Source: Cryptomeria japonica
Lineage: Eukaryota > Streptophyta > Pinopsida > Cupressales > Cupressaceae
Assembly: GCF_030272615.1 (NCBI RefSeq)
Contig: NC_081408.1
Location: 608,168,173 to 608,228,172, forward strand
Length of the DNA stretch: 60,000 bases
Direction of reading: 5' to 3'
Of this stretch, positions 12,724-26,255 are shown in pieces. Numbering within the stretch: position 1 is the stretch's first letter; every line of letters starts with the position of its first letter. The position numbers were made by a program, and so were the translations under genes. Below the pieces are notes generated by a model. It had not been told where the DNA came from, did not search any database, and was given only the letters and a program-made list of their open reading frames with translations.

Positions 12724-15297
12724 TTAAATGATTATATTGAGTTTGAATTTTTTTCATTGAATTGTAAATAGATCACACATACTTATCAATTCTGCATGGT
12801 ATATGTCCTTTGTCATATGAAAATAGGCAACTTACAAGTAGATGATATCAATACACTATAGTAGAACAAAATGGTAACATCTAAATTTAATTTGTCAAAT
12901 AATAATATGTGAGAATGTAATTGAAATCCATACATGGTATATAGAAATGAGTTGCATAATGTTTATCAACTGAAATTGAACAAAATAAAAAATTATGTAG
13001 ATTGTGTCTTTGGTTACAAATTATATGACAACTTGATTTATGCACAAAATCTTTGGATGTTCAATTTTTTTCTATTAATGGACATACACAATCCAATAAT
13101 TAAAAAACCCCTACCTTTTTTTCTTTTTTTATGGAAATGCATGCTAAAGATAAAATACACGCACAATGATAAAATATATAAGTATGATCATTTTATTGAG
13201 TATTTTACACCTCATATGTAAGCTTGAATATTTTGCATAACATATGTAAGGTTGAAGCTAAGAAAATTTGTTCCTCCATCAAAGTTTAATTTTTGTTAAG
13301 TGTAATTGATGTTACAAATCAAGTTTAACAAACATAAATAAAAATTATGTCCTAAATTATTTTTATAAAGTAATTTTGGGACACAAAAAATTTAAAATTA
13401 TGATTGATATGGTAATAATAAGTAACTTATGCCAATTAATGCAAACTAAAGATCCCAATTCTTTCATAACATTGGAACATGAATAGGCCTAGCTACAATC
13501 CTAAAAGGAGAGCTAGAGACTTTTGACTCCATTATTTTGTTGCAAAAAAAATGTAGTAGTGAAGTGTGTGTAGAGGAACTAAGTGAATGATGAAAAAATG
13601 GTTATAATTAATAGTAAATAATACATACATAATGAATATCTTAAATAGTAAGGCATATTTCGAATAAAGATGTAGAGAGGAACCTAGGTTTGAAATCTAG
13701 AGTAGACTATGCTAGTTAGGGGTTCTAGTTGCCCTAATTTAAAGGTGTCCAATGCTTCAAAAGATCTTCAAAAAATACAATAAATATTTTTTATACCATT
13801 ATCTCCCAAAAATTAGCTTGTATACTTCTATAAAAAATTTGTTGTCAAATTTGCATCTGCACACATGAAAAAAAGGTATTGTGCCATTTAAGGGATTTCT
13901 TGAGTTAAACTTTGTGTTAGTATTTTCACTTCCAAAATAGCTAACATTGAGATCTGAGTGCATGCTCTTGCAAGGAAAATGCCTAAATAACTAATGAAAT
14001 GTTGAATCGATAACATATTACCTCAAGCATGAAACTCTTTAATGGAATCTCATTGAAGACTTGATTTGATGAAGTGGAGCCCTACAACATGTTAGTGCAT
14101 GCTTTCAACATAAAGAAACATAATGTAATTGCTCATGATTTCTATAACAGACTTCCATGATTTATTACTTTTATCCTTAAATGCATATCTATGCTTGATT
14201 TGATTGCTAGGATGTTAGGATGCTTTCTTGAAAGACATAGCCAACTAGACTTCAAAATGAGAGAGGGAGTCATATTTATATGAAAATGTCATCTTTTTGA
14301 ATAAATTTTCATGGAAGGATGACAAAGCAAGGTAAATTACTGCTATTGGAAAGGTTGATTTTCATTCTTTGAAATTTAGGCTCTTTTGTCTTGGACAAGG
14401 GTGTTGAATACCTAGTCCTAGTAAAATGAGCCATAAAAATGGTCAAAAATAGAGGAGTGAACCAAGTTTATGAAAATGGTCTCAATACATGACATAATTG
14501 TGATTAAATTAGGCACATCCATCAAAATGGCTCCAAACATAATGTAAAATTATTAAGGTCAATAATTTATGAGCCTGCATTTAGCCCCCACTTTAGAGAG
14601 AGTATGAACTTGTATGCCCATCCTCATACTAAACTAAAAAGATGCCAATGATTCTTTCATCAATACATTGAAGAGACAAGATGACTCTAAGATCAACAAA
14701 GTGGTAACCACCAAGAGTTAGGGTTTTATCAATCTACAATATCAAGATAAAAGGTTAAGCATAATGTGAGGAAAACAAATGTCAAAATTGGAAACATACA
14801 TGGAGCATACACAACTTAATGTATGGCATCTAGGATGAGTAAGATTTACATATTATCACTAGGAGACATAACCACAAAAACATGGCATGACCTCGAGGAA
14901 TAGCAAGATCCCTAGATACTTACTAGGGGTCATGTTACAAACACACAATTCATGTTATTTAGGATTGGAAAGATTCTCAATACTTATTATGTTATATCAA
15001 TATGGGTTCTTAAGTCACAAGATAGATAGATGCATTATGTTAGGTGGCTCATGAGCAAGTGAAGGCCTCATAGGATAGTATAAATCCTCATCTATACTAG
15101 GTGATTTTCATGCCAATGATATCAAAGATTATGACCAAGAAAAAATACTCCATTTTTTGGGTAATTTTGATAAAATGTTGATAAGGATAAAAAAATAGAT
15201 TTTGTAATAACACAAACAATTTCATGGCAAGTGGCCACAATGAACAACTAATCTCATGGTGTGTGCATAGTGTGAAACATGTACAGGAATACATAAT
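12724..15297. other. AT-rich DNA without recognisable features
   Basis: No recognisable gene, LTR pair or repeat was found between the LINE tail and element B. A few short frames (for example 12934-13221 plus and 15097-15309 minus) lack any familiar motif. The composition is that of old intergenic DNA. Confidence 0.55.
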
Positions 15298-17813
15298 TGT
15301 TAGACACAATGCACCACTAAGAGGGGGGTGAATCAGTGGTTCTCAAACTTTTCCCTTTAACCAACCTATGTGAGTGTACCAGTTAACAAATCTAACTGAA
15401 TACAAACTTACCAGTTAGAAGGGAGACTAACATAAATGCACTCACACATAAAAGGGACATCACATAACACCAACATATACAAGGAAAACCCAAGATAGGA
15501 AAATCCTCTATGAGAAATGTTGCTAGAGTCTACTACTCCAATCCAACCTCACAATGAATCTCTAATTACAATGTTTAGGGAACCAACCCAAAGAGCACCA
15601 ACCCCTAATTTTAGGGAACCCACCCAAAGAGCACCAACCACTAATCTAGGGAACCAACCCAAGGAGCTACAACCCTTGCACCAAGCTCCAACTTAGTGAA
15701 TACAAAACATTATCATTTACAAGTTAATAACCTTGTTACAAATGGATTTTGTAACTCTTCTTCAAATCTCTCTACTGGATCGTCTATCTAGTTCCTTGTT
15801 GGTACTCTCTCTCTCTAACCCTCTCACTGCTACAACCTTATCTCCTCCTGCAACCTTATCGGTTTAACCTACTCTCCTTCTCTACCTGTTCTCTCCGTTG
15901 GTTGTCTCTTCTCTCAACTTATTTGTTTATCTCCACCAGTTCTATCTTCTTACGGTTCCTTCTTGACTAGTTTGTACTCTTCTGCAACTCTTCTCTACCA
16001 GTTTGGTCACCATCAGTATACTTATCTCACAAACTTACTTGCAGGCTATCAGTTCCTCACTGTTGCCGGTTGATCCTCTCAACCTGATTCACACTCACAC
16101 ACACTTAGTCACTTTTCATATACTTGCTAAGTACTTGATTGATTTTTTTTCACATGCAACAACAACACTCACTCCTTCAGCAACAACACTCAACAATTTT
16201 GTCTTGCATATTTATAACCTAGTTTTCCTGCCAAAAGTCAATTCAAATTTCAAGCGGTTAGGGTTTTCTCATTGACCTCGAGGAAAACCAAATCTAATCA
16301 GATCTCATCCAATCTGATCACCTGGATTGATAAAATGTAACTCATCAATCAATCCCACCATTTTCGTGTCTTTCTGATCATGCCTTCTATTTTTGGCAAT
16401 TTTCTTTTGACCTGTCGATTGATTTCTTGGTCAACCACCAAAATTGGTTTTGCATTTTCCTTCACCCACCTCAATCTCCTCAATTAGTTTGGGCTAGATA
16501 TATGTTGTCCTCCTGATCTCGATCTACAAACCTCTGTAGTGCATGTTGTGGTCGACATAAATATCGACCTATTACCATCTACCTTGCCACCCGACTCTTC
16601 ACTAACCTAACACACTAACCTATTCTTAAACATCTATGTCAGTATGGATTGGATCACTGACCAACTCCATTACTGGGTTCATCTACCAGCTTACTAACCC
16701 TACCAGTTAAACCCTTAATTGGTCTATCATCAACCTTGCACCTCTCTTCTCTTTAGGTGGAACTCTCAACCGGTCAGCACTCCTACTAACCTACCTTATG
16801 CACATCTTCATTAGATGGGAGTCTTCTGCATCTACACCTTGTCCATATTACTGGTGGAAATACGCATTGGTAAACACTCTTGATGACACCTGGTCATCAA
16901 CCTTCAACTGATTCCATATTCAATCTAGACATCTTCCTCTATCTACAGATGCTTAGCCTTTCCTTCTTCATCATCAACTCAAACCATATCTCAAATGGTT
17001 TGTCAAAGTAACAAACCCATCACTCTTCACCTATACCAGCAACTCAACATGCCATCTTTATCGATGCAGTGCATATCCCTGATTTCATGCACTTGTGGCA
17101 TTCATTTGATTCATCGGTAGATCTGGTGTGAGCCTTCAAACATCTTCCTTTACCTCTTCTTCCTTATCTCACAGAACTATGATGCACACTATGCATAATA
17201 GGAGATAAGCTCCACTTACCAATGGGAGTGAATCCTTGTCATTTGCATCCTACAATGCACTCATGTGACTTCCCTATTTGTGCAACATATCTTCAAACAT
17301 GCACATGTGATCTAGTGTGGACACATTCATTCCCAGTCATCACTTCACATGGTGACTGTATCTTTATCCGGTGGGAGTCCTATTGTTTTGCATCTACACA
17401 ACATATCGATGACCTATACATCCTTCTCCTCCTATGTTGATGTGATTTAGGTAGCATTCGGCCTCTTCATCACAAACAACAACTCAAGCACCTTGCTCAT
17501 CATGTTTGTACTCTGGTCATAAGCTTAATAGTTGGTAAATACTCACTCTCAACATAACTCTTACTAGTTGACATCCTTTCCTTACCAGTGATAGACTATA
17601 CTGGTAACTTGTTCATTTCATCCACACAACTCAAACACTAACTTGTGTATTGGTGACTCAACTATGACTCCAATGGTCATTGTACTGAATGGCATTCTCT
17701 TCCTTACTAGTGACTTGCAACATTAGTTGACATCAATAATTGCATGTCAACAATACTCCCATACTGGTTGTCCTTTTATACCGGTTGGCATCAATGACAA
17801 TACAATGCCAAAA
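15298..17813 (-). repeat. Element B 3' LTR (minus orientation)
   Basis: This is the partner of 21185-23684, of nearly equal length (2,516 against 2,500 bp). It is co-linear throughout, including the TATA-like site (about 16209-16217) and the block with TGCACTCATGT. Its inner terminus reads ...TGCCAAAA where the other LTR has ...TGCCAACA, so the terminal TG (minus strand) is mutated. Short plus frames such as 17222-17440 occur in both LTRs and are not genes. Confidence 0.87.
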
Positions 17814-19349
17814 ATTTCCCCCTTTGGCATTGATGTCAACACATGTAGTATTTGACATACTACATAATCTTTCTCCTCCTTTGTGTGATCCAAATATTCC
17901 CCTTTGTATTGTCCATGGATTCTCACACATGTAGTATGTTCATACTACAAAATATTTTTCCCCCTTTGACAACAATGGCAAAGGGCACTGTCAGGATGTC
18001 ACTCCTCCTTGTATCTACTAGGCACTAACATAAATTTTTCTCCCCTGTTTTTCTTTACATGATGTATCTCTTCCTTTGATACCACTTGTTACATCTTCTT
18101 AAGTCATAGCACTTGAGATGGAGGACTCAACCATCAACTGACACCAATTGAGCATGCAAATTTAATACTATTTATTAAATCACTCAATTGCAGAAGGACG
18201 TGTCAGTGAATACTACTTGCCTGCTAGTCAGATTGTAGCCACATTTCCATCAAGTGTGGTTGTACAATGAATACAACCACCCAAATGACAAGTAGATACC
18301 CTTAACCATGAAATTCTCCTGGGTATTCCTATAGAAATTTCCATCATATCTAGTTTGGCTAGTCAGTATACTCATAAGTTCAAACATGTCGACTCTATTT
18401 CATAAGCACTTGAACTCCCCCTGAGTCATAAATCTCAAGTCCATAATGCCTGTCAGCTCCAATGTCGGAGCTCCGATCATCTCCATATACATGTTGATCT
18501 GTGCATATGTGATCATCTGATGATCTTTCATCTCCATAATAACCACCACAACCAATGACATGATCCTTGATCTTCATAATGCCATACAATGTCATCATCA
18601 TACCATTGAAACAAACTGGTTAGCCCAAAAACATGCATGCCTGCATGATCAACAACCAGGCCAACATATGTCTTTTAGGTCTTTATCAACACCACCTGAG
18701 ACATAAAATCCTTATTCCATACTACCAGGGCTAATGCACTGATCTCCAAATTCATTATCTTACATAACTTGCAAGTACCTATTAGCATTCATACTCATAA
18801 CATCCTGCACATATTGGTTTCCTATACTGGTCCATCACTACTATCAGACAACCTTCCTATAACTCTTGACACTTTTTGTCATTGTGCATCTAATTTCAAT
18901 TGATAATCTCCATATATTGCCACATGCACTAGTGATCCAACACTGATCTGTAGATGTGTAGCCAAGGAAGCCACTACACACACTTATCTTCTCATTTCCA
19001 TCCTTCATACCAAAAGCAATTTTTTTTGGCATGTGTCCTCTTCCAATGAGGGGGTGAATAATCTAGTCAATGTGTTACTCCCCTAAGGTCCTGCATCTCC
19101 TTTAGGCCTTAGGAGATATCACTTGTGCATTGAATGCACAGTTCCAGTCCATGGTCTTCTTCCTCCATACTTGCTTGGTCTCATTATTCTTCCCATTTTC
19201 AGTCATGGGAGCAGGTCTTACCTTCTTCTACTGATGGGTCCTTTCATTTCCAAATACTACATCGTAACTGGAAGATGTGCTATAGTAGCACACAATATCC
19301 ATCCCAACTTCATGATTGGGGAATATCCTAACATATTGGTTTGACCATC
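17814..19349 (-). other. Element B internal 3' region and PPT
   Basis: This segment would hold pol in a complete copia element, but no integrase, RT or RNase H motif could be read in any minus frame. Small frames at 18395-18601 and 18844-19032 are unrecognised. The LTR-proximal end carries the PPT (minus strand CAAAGGGGGAAA, about 17815-17826). Further PPT-like runs lie near 17903-17910 and 17960-17970 (minus strand TGTCAAAGGGGGAAAAA). The region is best described as a non-coding leader to the 3' LTR. Confidence 0.6.
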
Positions 19350-21112
19350 TTCTTCTGGTCATGTTGTTGTGACTAGCAATCGGAACCAGTGGACCTCTTG
19401 ATCCTGCAAGCACATTTCTCCTTTGGTTCCATGCAGGTCTCTAACTTCCATATGCTCTGTATCTATTTTTATGTTGACCATAGTTGCTATACTGGCTTCC
19501 ATGTGACTGCAAGTTCCTCTTCTTGCATTCAAACTCTCTATGGCCTGATCTATTGCAGTTATAAAAAATACTCTTTGCATAATCAGGAGAGGGGGTATGC
19601 ATGTATCTACTACTGAATATATTTTGCTCATATGCATGAAATCTATGAGATCCTAGATTACTGCTTCTAGATCTCTTTCTACAATCTTCTTCCCTATGGC
19701 CATAGCCATAACATACAATAACCAGTAAAGGATGGCATATGACTTACAAATTTATTCTGCCATGCATGGGGAGATCTTACCAGTTTAACATCTCCATTTC
19801 TACATCTTCAGGGAAGGATCCTAGGTTGTCTATTCTGTGCAGCTCTTCCATCTGATATCTTCTTCTCCCACACTTTCTTTGTCTTGTGGATGGTAGCATT
19901 CCTTTGTCCTCTACTAGTAGGAGGTCCTTTTTTCTTTCTTCTCATGTTCCTGCTTCCAGTGAAGGTGTCTCCTCCCATTTTCCCTTTTACTTTTGGATCT
20001 GCATTGTTCCTCCTTCTTGCAGCATCGATCTTCATTCTTGTCTGCATTTCTTCACTAATTGTAGTTAGGTCAACCTTCTTCTGGGGAGCATTTCTAACTA
20101 TGAAGGTTTGTCCCTTGTTCTTTCTAATTGAGGAGACAAACATAATGTCATTGTGGGGGACATTCTTATGGGTGGAGCATTCACCAACACCATTTCTTAA
20201 TACTACAATGTCCTTGGCATGCTTTTGCTTTTTCAACATTCTATCCAAGACATCACTACTACCATCAAACCAGATTCTTACCTTGAGCTCATCCTGACAC
20301 TTCTCAAGATCATTTTGGAGAACCTACATTTCTCCAAGCAACTGTTAATATTCTTTATCTTTTACTTCTAGCTCAGAGGTTAGATCACTACACCAACACT
20401 CATTGGTGTCTCCTTGTTGAGGCTTCAACTCTAAGATACTTTTCTCTGATTCTTCAAGGCATTTGATCAACCGGTTTTATTCCACAATAGAAATATTTTT
20501 GAATAGCTTGTATTCATTTCTTACTCTTCTAAGTTCTTCAAGTGCATTCACAAACTCACCTTCAAGATCAACATTTGCTTCCTCTTCTTCTTCACTTTCA
20601 CTATCACTGGCAAACACATCTTGTCGGTAGGAGTGATCTGCAAGATCATTCTCAGATGTGTGCCTCTCATCTTTTGATTCTTGGGCCATGAAGAGGTGGG
20701 TTCCTTCATCATCATTTCTATAGCTACTAGTAGATCTACCTTCATCATCTGTAGATACATGAGATGCATTTCTGATTTTATCTTCACAAGCTCGTTTTGT
20801 AGTAGTGGGCTCGTTTTCATGGAGCTTCTTCAATCTATCCCGTTAGCTTTTTGTCGAGCTGCATCTATCTGCTTGTGAGGAGACATCATCCATTAACCCA
20901 TAGAGTATAGCCTTCATTGCTACTTCATTGCATTGGTTTCTTCTTTCTGCATTTGAAGCGAAGGGAGGACAGACTTTACTAGGGTAGCCATTTACGACAG
21001 ACATCCAAACATCATACCCTAGAGAGGATAACTGAACTTTCATTCTAAAATTCCAAATGGAATAGTTAGACCCATTAAACACCAAAGCTTGGATTGACAC
21101 TAAATAGACCAT
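19350..21112 (-). pseudogene. Element B gag, broken
   Basis: Gag forms the particle that packages element RNA. The ATG at 21112 opens a frame with ALVFNGSNYSIWNFRMKVQL and LGYDVWMSVVNGYP, the conserved N-terminal copia gag (DUF4219/UBN2-like) region. After a frameshift (20833-20477) come THLFMAQESKDERHTSEND and a strongly acidic stretch with ESEEEEEANVDLEGEFVNAL. A third piece (20248-19808) is basic (KMGGDTFTGSRNMRRKKKG). Near 19580-19540 a zinc-knuckle remnant reads FYNCNRSGHREFEC, its first Cys now Phe. At least two frameshifts and several stops are present. It matches the gag of fragment D block by block. Confidence 0.82.
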
Positions 21113-21162
21113 TGTATCCTTAAGCTATAATCTATACAAGCTAGAGAAATCTTATCAATCAA

Positions 21163-21182
21163 GAACCTAGGCTTTGATACCA
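21163..21182 (-). other. Element B primer binding site
   Basis: The minus strand reads TGGTATCAAAGCCTAGGTTC, two bases inside the 5' LTR. It is a Met-tRNA-type plant primer site with one change in the core (AAAGC for AGAGC). The same longer version, TGGTATCAAGGCCTAGG, follows the LTR of fragment D, which supports one family. Confidence 0.85.
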
Positions 21183-21184
21183 AA

Positions 21185-23684
21185 TGTTAGACACAATGCA
21201 CCATTGAGAGGGGGGTGAATCAGTGGTTCTCAAAACTTTTCTTTTAACCAACCTATGTGAGTATACCGATTAACATATCTAACTGAATGCAAACTTACTG
21301 GTTAGAAGGGACACTAACATAAATGCACTCACACATAAAAGGGAAATCACATAACACCAGAATATACGAGGACAACCGAAGATGGGAAAAAACTTGGTGA
21401 GAAATATTACTAGAGTCTACTACTCCAATCTAGCCTCGCAATGAATCTCTGATTACAATGTTTAGGGCACCAACCCAAGGAGCACCAACCCTTAATTTAG
21501 GACATCAACCCCAAGGAGCTACAACCTCTGCAACAAGCTCCAACTTAGTGAATACAAAACATTATCATTTACAATTAATAGCCTTGTTACAAATGGATTT
21601 TGTAACTCTTCTTCAAATCTCTCTACTAGATCTTCTATCTAGTTCATTGTCGGTACTCTCTCTCTCACCCTCACACTGTTGCAACCTTTTCTCTTTATCT
21701 ACCATCTCTCTCCCTCTATCAATTCTCTATGTTTGTTGTCTCTTATCTCAGCTACTCTTCTATTCTCCACTAGTTCTATCTTCTATCAGTTCCTTCTTGA
21801 CTACTTTGCACTCTTCTACAACTCTTCTCTACCAGTTTTTTCACCACCGGTATACTTCTCTCACAAGCTTACTTGTAGACTACTAGTTCCTCACCATTTC
21901 CGGTTGATCCTCTTAACCTAATTCACACTCGCACACACTTAGTCACTTTTATATACTCATTGAGTACTTGATTGATTTTCTCACATGCAACAGCAACACT
22001 CAACGATTTTGGCTTGCATATTTATAACCTAGTTTTCCTACCAAAAGCCAATTCAAATTTTGGGTGGTTAGGGTTTCCTCATTGACCTCGAGGCAAACCA
22101 AATCCAACAAGATCTTATTTGATCTAATCACCTAGATTGATAAACTGTAACTCATCAATCAATCCCATCATTGTTGTGCCTTTTTTTATCACACCTTCCA
22201 TTTTTGGCAGTCTACTTTTGACCGGTCTGCTGATTTCTTGGTCAATCACTAAGATTGGTTTTGCGGTTTCCTTCACCTGCCTTGATTTCCTCAATTAGTC
22301 TAGGCTAGATCAATATTGTCCTGCTAAAATTGAGCCACAAACCTCTGCAGTGCATCCCATGAATCTTGTAGTCGACATAAATATTGACCTATTACCATCT
22401 ACCTCACCTCCTAACACTTCACCGACCTAACACATTGACCTATGCATGCTTGACACTTCACCTCCACATGGAAAATGTGTCAGCATCCAACTTTTCTTGA
22501 ACATTTGTGTCGGTATACATTGGATCACTTACCAACTGCATTATCAGGTTCATCTACTAGCTTACTAACCCTACCCGTTAAACCTTTAATCAGTTTGTCA
22601 TCAACCTTGCACCTCTCTTCTCTTTCGGTGGAACTCTCAATCAGTCAGCACTCCTACTAACCTACCTTATGCACCTCTTCACCAGATGGGAATCTTTTGC
22701 ATATGCGCCTTTTCCATATTATAGGTGGACATACATATTGATAAACACTCTTGATGACACTAGGTCATCAACCTTCAACTGAGTCCATCTTAAATCCAGC
22801 CATCTTTCTTTATCTACAGCTGCTCAGCCTTTCCTTCTTCATCATCAACTTGAACCATATCTCAATAGGTTTTTCAAAGTGATAAACCCATCACTCTACA
22901 CCTATACTAGCAGCTCAACATGCCATCTCTATCTGTCTACTGCATATCCCTAACTTCATGCAATTGTGGCATTCCTTTGATTCACCAGTAGATTTGGTGT
23001 GAGCCTTCAAACACCTACCATTACCTCTTCTTCCTTATCTCACAAAACTATGATGCACACTATGCATAATAGGAGATAATCGACACTTACCGGTGGGAGT
23101 GAATACATATCATTTGCATCCTTCAATGCACTCATGTCAGTTCCCTATTTGTGCAATGTATCTTCAAACAGGCACATGTGATTTGGTGTGGATACATTCA
23201 TTGTCAATCATCACTTCACATGGTGAGTGCATCTTTATCTTGTGGGAGTCATGTTGGTCTGCATCCACACGGCATACCGATGACTTGTACATCCTCCCCC
23301 TCCTGTGTTGACATGATTTAGGTATCATTCTCCCTCTTCATCACAAACAACAACTCAAGAACCTTTCTCATCCTTTTTGTACTCTGGTCATAAGCTTTCT
23401 AGTTGGCAACTACTCACTATCAATACAACTCTTAGCAATTGACATCCTTCCCTTATTGATGATAGACTATATCGGTAACCTGTCCATTTCATCCACACAA
23501 GTCAAACACTAACTTGTGTACCGATGACTGAACTATGACTCCAATGGTCATTGTACTGAATGACATTCTCTTCCTTATTGGTGACCTACAACATTAGTTG
23601 ACATCAATGACTACATGTCAATAATACTCTCATACCAGTTGTTCTTCTATACCGGTTGACATCAATGACAACACAATGCCAACA
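21185..23684 (-). repeat. Element B 5' LTR (minus orientation)
   Basis: This is the upstream LTR on the minus strand. It ends next to the PBS at 21182. A TATA-like TTATAAATA (minus strand, about 22019-22027) is conserved in the other LTR. The minus-strand 3' end carries a C-run followed by TCTCAATGGTGCATTGTG and TCTAACA. The motif ACCGGT recurs, often changed to ACCAGT or ACTGGT. Confidence 0.87.
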
Positions 23685-24988
23685 AGAATTGCATATGGCA
23701 ATCAAGAAAAATTTCCTTTAAGGTAGTATATATTCAAAGACTACCACATTGTAGCAACAAAAATCCCTGAACATAAGAAAGTCAATGTAATGCTACATAC
23801 AAACAAAACAATACAAGAGAACATAAGGGAACCAAATTATTAGGGTCAATATGAATGCAAGATGCATAATACATCAATATGATTTTTTCGAGTTGACCTC
23901 ATGCCCCAAATATAGTGAAACTATGAGTACAAAGGATGAAGAGCACATAAGGGAAAACAAAGGAATTATTGGATAAACATCAGAGAGACCTAAATGCCTC
24001 AATTCTTGGCAACATCCCCAAAAGATAACACAAGAGCATATTTACAATAAAAAGAACATGTATGAAAAAACATATTTATAACAAATAGAAAAATGAAGAT
24101 ACATATAAAACAATGTCAAAATAGAGTCATTCTCATTGTATCATTGTTCCAATAGTGCATCAATAGTCATATAAAGATAATTTAACAAATAAAAGACATG
24201 TCAATTAGCACATCATGGAGTGTCACATTATAGGAAATAAAACACAAAAAGACAGAGGGTTACTACACTTACAAGCTAATCTATATAAAATTGTTTTCCT
24301 CCCAATCTTGACCATCATAAAGAGATGGTAGGCAAGCTACTAAAGGAGCTAAGGCTAGTATAGTACAATAAGCTATATCCAATTCTAAACATGGATCATT
24401 CCCTAAGGCTAGTATAGTACAATAAGCTATATTTGAGGTCCCCATTGTGACCTGTTTTGTATTTTGAGCATGTTTTCGGAGGCCTGTGAGCCGGTTTTTG
24501 TAACTCAGTTGTTACTAGTTGGTTGTAAACAATTTTCATGATATAATTCAATCCGTTCTACATTTCCTCCATCATGTCCCTGTGTTTCCGTTGTGTTTAC
24601 TCTTGTTGACCGGTCTGGACTGATTTCTTTGTGGTCCCTCCTAGCCGGTGACTGCTTAAGAACAATCTTTTTTCATAAATTATATAGAATTTTGACATGG
24701 TTGATTATGATAAAGCTCCTCTCTAGAATTAGGAAAATGTTTTGTAAATGAGACCAAGTGAACATTTGATGTATTAGAGGAGGAAACAATTTGGGAAGCA
24801 ATCTCATGAGCCTTTGCATGAGGTTATTAACATTCTCTCACACTACAATTTTAGTTGTTACGACTTGAAGCCTAGAAAGGTTAGAGATCAATCAACATAG
24901 GCTTCTTTACATCCTTTTTAGAAGAAAAAACAAAAGAAAACTCAATAGATTGAGAGATATGGGATGTTGGGTACCATTCGCTTAGAAC
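23685..24988. other. Spacer with a 30-bp direct repeat
   Basis: No gene is recognisable. An exact 30-bp duplication (24349-24378 and 24403-24432, beginning CTAAGGCTAGTATAGTAC) with 24 bp between copies is the only clear structure. The 24440-24660 stretch contains CCGGT motifs like the copia LTRs nearby and might be an LTR scrap, but no termini could be defined. Confidence 0.5.
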
Positions 24989-26250
24989 TTAATAGTATTT
25001 AAGAAGTAGAACCACAACATATATAGGAAGAATAAGAGGTGTAGGAATAATTCCAGGTATAGGATATAAAGGAGGAATATCTATATCCATAGGTGAAGAG
25101 TCATAAGAATTAATAAAGGGTGATATCCTTTCATGTTTTAAGTTTTGATAAGATAAGAATAGGACATCTTGATGAGGTTCCAAAGGTATAGGTGTCTAAG
25201 GCCAAAAGAAATTAAGGGTGAACTTTCCACATCTTGCTAAGGGATGATAAAGAACATGATTAGTCATTATATTACACCCATTGTGAGGTAACCTAAAATA
25301 TTTATGAATGGTAGAATGAATATCTTTCATGGAATCGATCCAAGGATGTCCCAACTTCACACAAAATTGGTTTGAGGTAGACATGAGAGAAAAGGTAGCA
25401 TCTAAGTACTTAGTACCAAGTTCTATGGGAAGGGTGACGGAAATTATAGTGGGACAAGTGAAACCATCATACACCTTAATCATAAGATTAGATTTATAAT
25501 GTGTATAAAGGTTTTCTTTCATGATAATGTATTTACCTTACATACTAGATCAATGAGTGCACTCCTCATGATATATTTCCTTTAATCTTTGTAGTAATGT
25601 ATAGTGGTCCATCTGGTGCTTTAATAATATATCTTGAGTTAAAGGTGATGCAAGGGTCACACTTAGGCTTAATTTGGTCAATAAAGTTCACAACATGATT
25701 GGCTTTAGTAGACATATCACTACTTTCTATAGATCTTGTCTTATTAGGCTCAACCATATTATTACAATAATGGAAAAATACTGGTAAACATTTACAAGTT
25801 TTGGTTAGGATTTTCCACAAATTTATGTACATTATCATTAACACCATCTACAACTATGCTATTAGAATCAATAAGATCTTGAATCACACTCAACAATTTG
25901 TAGCACTTCATAGTACCATGGTTAGCTTGATGATGGAATTGACAATAGGAAGGTTGAAAAGGCTTAGAGGTATCTATGGGATGGATGGGAGGAAGATTCA
26001 TCATATTAGTATTAATTAAAGTATGACACTATGAAATGATACAAAAGGAGAAGTAAAATTATGTGTAAACTTTCATGATAAAAGGGCTACAATAGGTGTT
26101 GCAATTGCCACTTGACAATCAATATGATTGGAAGAATTAATACTAGCCTTGTTGAAATTATTACTTTCTTTTGAAATTTTTGATGAAAATATTCACTATT
26201 ATCAAGTAGAGCCAGTGACAAAGAGGATTAAAATTGACTCAATTGAAGAT
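24989..26250 (-). pseudogene. Element H, 3' part: Ty3/gypsy gag C-terminus and protease relic
   Basis: On the minus strand, 26004-25792 encodes YCQFHHQANHGTMKCYKL followed by VIQDLIDSN, the zinc-finger-like end of gag in TAT-type gypsy elements. About 25580-25545 reads a short A-L-I-D protease-like stretch. The frame 25522-25196 has LPIELGTKYLDATFSLMS and FCVKLGHPWIDSMKDIHSTI, matching the C-terminal half of the gypsy aspartic protease and its linker. The frames are broken and no RT follows at lower coordinates, so the element is truncated there. It continues on the far side of element C at 33724. Confidence 0.72.
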
Positions 26251-26255
26251 AATAA

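Larger units (their letters stand above)
15298..23684 (-). mobile_element. Element B: copia-type LTR retrotransposon lacking pol
   Basis: Two 2.5-kb LTRs (15298-17813 and 21185-23684) are in direct orientation and read TGTTGGCATTG...GTGTCTAACA on the minus strand. The flanks are ATAAT (15293-15297) and AGAAT (23685-23689), a target duplication with one mismatch. Inside are a PBS, a degenerate gag with the copia signature GSNYSIWNFRM, about 1.5 kb without recognisable protein, and a PPT. No protease, integrase, RT or RNase H is visible in the 3.4-kb internal part, so the element was non-autonomous or suffered a large deletion. Fragment D (36214-37640) belongs to the same family. Confidence 0.88.

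Noticed and set aside
18395-19032. Minus-strand frames in element B as possible integrase or RNase H remnants
   Set aside because: No catalytic or conserved blocks could be read in them, so no enzyme domain was assigned.
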